From positions 1-16,778 of the forward strand of contig JAEZKQ010000005.1 in NCBI GenBank assembly GCA_023436115.1: 16,778 bases of DNA. The letters run 5' to 3'. Made by a program: the position numbers and the translations under genes. Position 1 is the stretch's first letter, and the number at the start of each line of letters is the position of its first letter. The stretch is from Bacillota bacterium (lineage in GTDB: Bacteria; Bacillota; Clostridia; Christensenellales; SZUA-584). Below the pieces are notes generated by a model that did not search any database, was not told the origin of the DNA, and saw nothing but the letters and a program-made list of their open reading frames with translations. Positions 14,698 through 16,778 of this stretch are shown here, in pieces.

Positions 14698-14760
14698 TTA
14701 GAAGTCCGATTGTATTAATGAAAATGTCTGTGGTGATGAGTTATTAAGGAGAATAGCACC

Positions 14761-15870
14761 TTGCAAGTGAAAACGTACGGGTCCAGTACTCAGAGTAAAA
14801 AAAGTGCTAAAAATAAAAATAGCAAAAAGCTTCGGATTCTCCTCGCTGTTCTTGGCACATTGGTGGCGGGGTTTATCGTTGTTGCAATATTAATTGGTTT
14901 AGAGATTACCAGTGACGATTACAGTTCCATTATGAGCACGCCGGAAGTTGTCGTTAAGGATAGCGAAGGTATTCAAGACGCTGCCGTCGCAGAACCGATT
15001 ATGGAAGATGTCATTACTTATAACGGCAAGAAGTACCAAAAGAATAACGCTATTGTCAATCTGCTTTTTTTAGGTGTGGACTCCAGCTCAGAACGTGTTG
15101 GCCTTGGCTATCGAAGCGATATGATGATGATCTGTGCTGTTGATACTGCTAATAAAACCGCAACATTACTTTCAATACCACGTGACACATATACGAATGT
15201 CGATAAAATCGACGATCACACAGGAAATGTTATTAATACTGAATTAAACAGACTAAACGCCGCATATGCGTTTGGGGGAGGGCCAAATAATTACTCAGCA
15301 GCTAATTCCATGAGCTGTATCCAGCGGTTTCTAGAGCGTCGGTGCGATCTTGTAAACCAACTTGGTTTTACGCTCGATATACCGGTTAATTTTTATGCCA
15401 GTCTTAATATGGACGGTATAACGCAGGTCTGCAAAGCTGTAGATGGTGTGGAAGTGACACTTGATACCAATATTCCGGGCGTTGGTCGTAAGGGTGAAAC
15501 CGTAACTTTGAAATATGATAAAGCCGAAGCTTATTTGAGAAATCGTCATCATTCCGAAGGATCAGACTTTGGGCGTACCAGCCATCAGCGTACCTTTATG
15601 ATAGCGCTGGCCAAGAAAGTTAAGAGCATGGGCGCTGTTGATATTATACTCAATCTTTACGATGAACTCGAAAAATACGTGAGAACAAATTTAAATACAG
15701 ACCAAATGCTCGATTTTGCTAAGATACTCAAGAATGTCGATATTGACAGCATACAGCAACTAACAATTCCGGGTGAATCCAAGACGATTGATGGTTCTTC
15801 AGTTGTCATACACGATGAACAAGGTACACTGGAAATGCTTCTGAGTATATATTACACAGAAGTCCAATAA
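14761..15870 (+). CDS. LytR-CpsA-Psr (LCP) family protein
   Basis: LCP enzymes transfer undecaprenyl-linked glycopolymers (teichoic acids, capsule) to peptidoglycan on the outer membrane face. This 369-residue protein has a basic, Lys-rich cytoplasmic start, one transmembrane helix (about 25-47) and an extracytoplasmic LCP domain (about 95-365). Family residues are present: Asp107 in LFLGVD, Arg118/Asp120 in YRSDMM, Arg141/Asp142 in SIPRDTY, and the basic cluster LRNRHH...DFGRTSHQR (about 259-277) that binds the lipid pyrophosphate. The start codon is TTG, with AAGGAG nine bases before it. It follows mreB by 63 nt with no terminator, so the two are probably co-transcribed, linking shape control and wall polymer attachment. 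A strong terminator follows. Confidence 0.94.
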   Translation: MQVKTYGSSTQSKKSAKNKNSKKLRILLAVLGTLVAGFIVVAILIGLEITSDDYSSIMSTPEVVVKDSEGIQDAAVAEPIMEDVITYNGKKYQKNNAIVNLLFLGVDSSSERVGLGYRSDMMMICAVDTANKTATLLSIPRDTYTNVDKIDDHTGNVINTELNRLNAAYAFGGGPNNYSAANSMSCIQRFLERRCDLVNQLGFTLDIPVNFYASLNMDGITQVCKAVDGVEVTLDTNIPGVGRKGETVTLKYDKAEAYLRNRHHSEGSDFGRTSHQRTFMIALAKKVKSMGAVDIILNLYDELEKYVRTNLNTDQMLDFAKILKNVDIDSIQQLTIPGESKTIDGSSVVIHDEQGTLEMLLSIYYTEVQ

Positions 15871-15883
15871 GGATATAAACTTT

Positions 15884-15906
15884 AAACGGCCCAATAGGCC
15901 GTTTTT
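15884..15906 (+). terminator. Rho-independent terminator of mreB-LCP
   Basis: AAACGGCC (15884-15891) pairs with GGCCGTTT (15897-15904) around the CAATA loop, followed by T residues. The IS outer block begins at the end of its T-tract. Confidence 0.92.
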
Positions 15907-15996
15907 ATTATGGGCTTTAGCCTGTTGAGCATGAAGCGAGTTTCTCAATAGAGAAATGAGCCATGCGAAACAGAAAACCACCTGCTATGCGGGTGG
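15907..15996 (+). repeat. IS outer block, inverted copy B (about 90 bp)
   Basis: This is the counterpart of 157-246, in the opposite orientation. It can fold into a long imperfect hairpin (TGTT, GCATG and TTTCTC pairing with GAGAAA, CATGC and AACA, about 15920-15973), followed by the left-end hairpin at 15978-15996. Of the roughly five differences from copy A, one lies in the apical loop. Confidence 0.8.
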
Positions 15997-16017
15997 GTAG
16001 CAATTGCTTATAGCAAA

Positions 16018-16081
16018 AAATCACCTTTCCGTTATAATAGTAGTGTTCAAGCCGCTAAAATAACGAGAGGAAAGGTGATTT
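16018..16081 (+). promoter_or_regulatory. tnpA leader: hairpin sequestering the SD (right copy)
   Basis: AAATCACCTTTCC (16018-16030) is a perfect complement of GGAAAGGTGATTT (16069-16081), which holds the GGAAAGG ribosome binding site just before the ATG at 16084. When folded, translation of tnpA would be blocked, as is established for Salmonella IS200. An inner CGTTA/TAACG pairing is possible. The loop carries TGTTCAAGCC (16044-16053), also kept in the left copy. A TATAAT at 16033-16038 lies inside the leader but has no good -35. Confidence 0.7.
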
Positions 16082-16083
16082 CT

Positions 16084-16536
16084 ATGGATAAAAGTTTAGC
16101 ATACACAAGATGGATGTGCAAGTATCACATAATTTTTACACCCAAGTTCAGAAGAAAAGTAATCTATAATCAGTATAAGGAAAGTATCAGAGATATATTG
16201 AAAGATTTGTGTAAGTATAAGGGAGTTGAAATAATTGAGGGACATCTTATGATAGATCACATCCACATGTTGGTATCCATACCGCCGAAATACAGTGTTT
16301 CAAGCTTCATGGGATATTTAAAAGGAAAAAGCGCGTTGATGATATTTGAGAGACATGCAAACCTCAAGTATAAATACGGAAACAGACATTTCTGGTCTGA
16401 AGGATACTATGTAAGTACAGTTGGACTCAATGAGGCAACCATTAAAAAGTATATACAGGACCAGGAAAAAGAAGATCAAATGAAGGATAAACTCAGTGTA
16501 AAGGAATATGAAGACCCTTTTAAGGGTGGCCGGTAG
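16084..16536 (+). CDS. tnpA: IS200-type transposase TnpA (Y1 HUH)
   Basis: The 150-residue protein is a single-domain Y1 transposase that cuts and rejoins single-stranded DNA at the subterminal hairpins. The HUH motif is His59-Ile60-His61 in MIDHIHMLVSIPP, and the catalytic tyrosine is Tyr123 in ATIKKYIQDQ. The N-terminal TRWMCKYHIIFTPKFRRK and the FWSEGYYVSTVG block are typical of IS200. All catalytic residues are present and the length is normal, so it is probably active. The ATG at 16084 has GGAAAGG eight bases upstream. A GTG at 16075 overlaps that site and is not preferred. The leader hairpin would keep expression very low. Confidence 0.95.
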   Translation: MDKSLAYTRWMCKYHIIFTPKFRRKVIYNQYKESIRDILKDLCKYKGVEIIEGHLMIDHIHMLVSIPPKYSVSSFMGYLKGKSALMIFERHANLKYKYGNRHFWSEGYYVSTVGLNEATIKKYIQDQEKEDQMKDKLSVKEYEDPFKGGR

Positions 16537-16643
16537 TACGTTCGCCCCTTGAGGGGCGGCAAAAGTTACAAAGGCAAAGTGGCTTGAACAAAGTGAAAGC
16601 CAGCGTCTTTAGGCGCTGGCCAGTAATAGAGGCTTACAGCCTC
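16514..16643 (+). other. Chain of hairpins downstream of tnpA
   Basis: Four hairpins follow one another: ACCCTT/AAGGGT (16514-16527, overlapping the tnpA 3' end), CGCCCC/GGGGCG with a TTGA tetraloop (16543-16558), GCCAGCG/CGCTGGC (16599-16620) and GAGGCT/AGCCTC (16629-16643). The right-end hairpin comes next. Between the second and third lies GGCTTGAACA (16581-16590), the exact complement of the leader loop at 16044-16053. No tnpB or omega-RNA gene is present. The stretch is either a structured 3' UTR or part of the DNA end recognised in transposition. Confidence 0.6.
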
Positions 16644-16651
16644 AGAGCAAA

Positions 16652-16670
16652 CCACCCGTTTTACGGGTGG
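16652..16670 (+). other. IS200 right-end subterminal hairpin
   Basis: CCACCCGT (16652-16659) pairs with ACGGGTGG (16663-16670) around a 3-nt loop. It mirrors the left-end hairpin at 15978-15996, with nearly the same arm sequence. This is the expected TnpA recognition structure. Confidence 0.8.
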
Positions 16671-16727
16671 TGCTGATTCATGACAAGTGAGACAGCTTGC
16701 TGGCTCATCTTGTTGACTGAAAATACT

Positions 16728-16778
16728 CGCGAAGTGTGTTTCTCCCTCTTAACTTAAGATATGCGCGAAGTGCATATC
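16728..16778. repeat. Tandem CGCGAAGTG hairpin motif at the right edge
   Basis: CGCGAAGTG occurs at 16728-16736 and again 36 bp later at 16764-16772. The second copy sits in a perfect 7-bp hairpin (GATATGC at 16758-16764, GCATATC at 16772-16778); the first sits in a weaker five-pair one. The window ends here, so whether the series continues is unknown. Confidence 0.5.

Larger units (their letters stand above)
15907..16722 (+). mobile_element. IS200-type insertion sequence, apparently complete
   Basis: The element carries one gene, tnpA (16084-16536), flanked by the subterminal hairpins typical of the IS200/IS605 family: CCACCTGC...GCGGGTGG at 15978-15996 and CCACCCGT...ACGGGTGG at 16652-16670. 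No tnpB is present, so it is the IS200 (TnpA-only) type. The left limit at 15907 is where identity to the left-hand copy begins. The right limit is uncertain: the core could end soon after 16670, or include an imperfect hairpin at 16677-16722 that mirrors one on the left at about 15920-15973. As expected for the family, I see no terminal inverted repeats of the DDE kind and no clear target duplication. Confidence 0.8.

Noticed and set aside
15331..15552. 73-residue open frame antisense to the LCP gene
   Set aside because: It lies entirely inside a well-supported gene, has no ribosome binding site of note and no recognisable domain.
16514..16670. CRISPR-like array of palindromes after tnpA
   Set aside because: The hairpins differ in sequence and spacing; there is no common repeat unit, no spacers and no cas gene.

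Overview
The window looks like chromosome from an anaerobic Gram-positive bacterium of the Clostridia type (Bacillota). Evidence: strong GGAGG-type ribosome binding sites, consensus sigma-A promoters, a Sua5 (YwlC)/YwlE pair as in Bacillus subtilis, a LytR-CpsA-Psr wall protein, MreB, and a homocysteine cassette (DUF39 + NIL/ferredoxin + UPF0280) typical of strict anaerobes. The species cannot be named from the sequence. Almost all of the window is ordinary core-genome content; the accessory material is IS200-type DNA at both ends.

Layout. 1-246: 5' end of a degenerate IS200-type element pointing left, with a tnpA remnant of 22 codons. 251-1809 (-): sua5/ywlC and ywlE, closed by a terminator. 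1939-2241 (-): an unrecognised 100-aa protein. 2321-4632 (-): three tightly packed or overlapping genes, DUF39 sulfurtransferase, NIL/2x[4Fe-4S] protein and UPF0280 protein, predicted to make homocysteine from aspartate semialdehyde. 4878-5282 (+): a DUF6173-like protein, divergent from that operon. 5417-6517 (+): ychF, sharing a bidirectional terminator with the convergent serC-serA-ppiB operon (6576-9379, -). A divergent promoter region (9380-9735) separates serC from greA-lysS (9736-11712, +). 11950-13526 (+): a membrane-anchored protein with a Pro/Ser/Thr tail, stop-start coupled to dusB. 13654-15870 (+): mreB and an LCP-family gene. 15907 to the right edge: a complete IS200-type element with a 150-aa TnpA.

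How the genes fit together. The central minus-strand blocks are amino-acid synthesis (serine from 3-phosphoglycerate; homocysteine from aspartate semialdehyde). The plus-strand blocks are translation and transcription upkeep (lysS, greA, dusB, ychF) and cell-wall morphogenesis (mreB, LCP). Several genes use non-AUG starts set by well-placed ribosome binding sites: DUF39 GTG at 4632, DUF6173 GTG at 4878, membrane protein TTG at 11950, LCP TTG at 14761.

The most unusual structure is in the IS200-type DNA. The two elements lie in inverted orientation about 15.7 kb apart. They share a nearly identical outer block of about 90 bp, although their tnpA leaders are clearly diverged. Each follows directly on a Rho-independent terminator and has the same orientation as the gene before it. 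Both tnpA leaders can fold so that the ribosome binding site is sequestered, with a compensatory base-pair change between copies. A 10-nt loop sequence kept in both leaders is perfectly complementary to a site downstream of the intact tnpA. No clearly new defence or metabolic system was seen.
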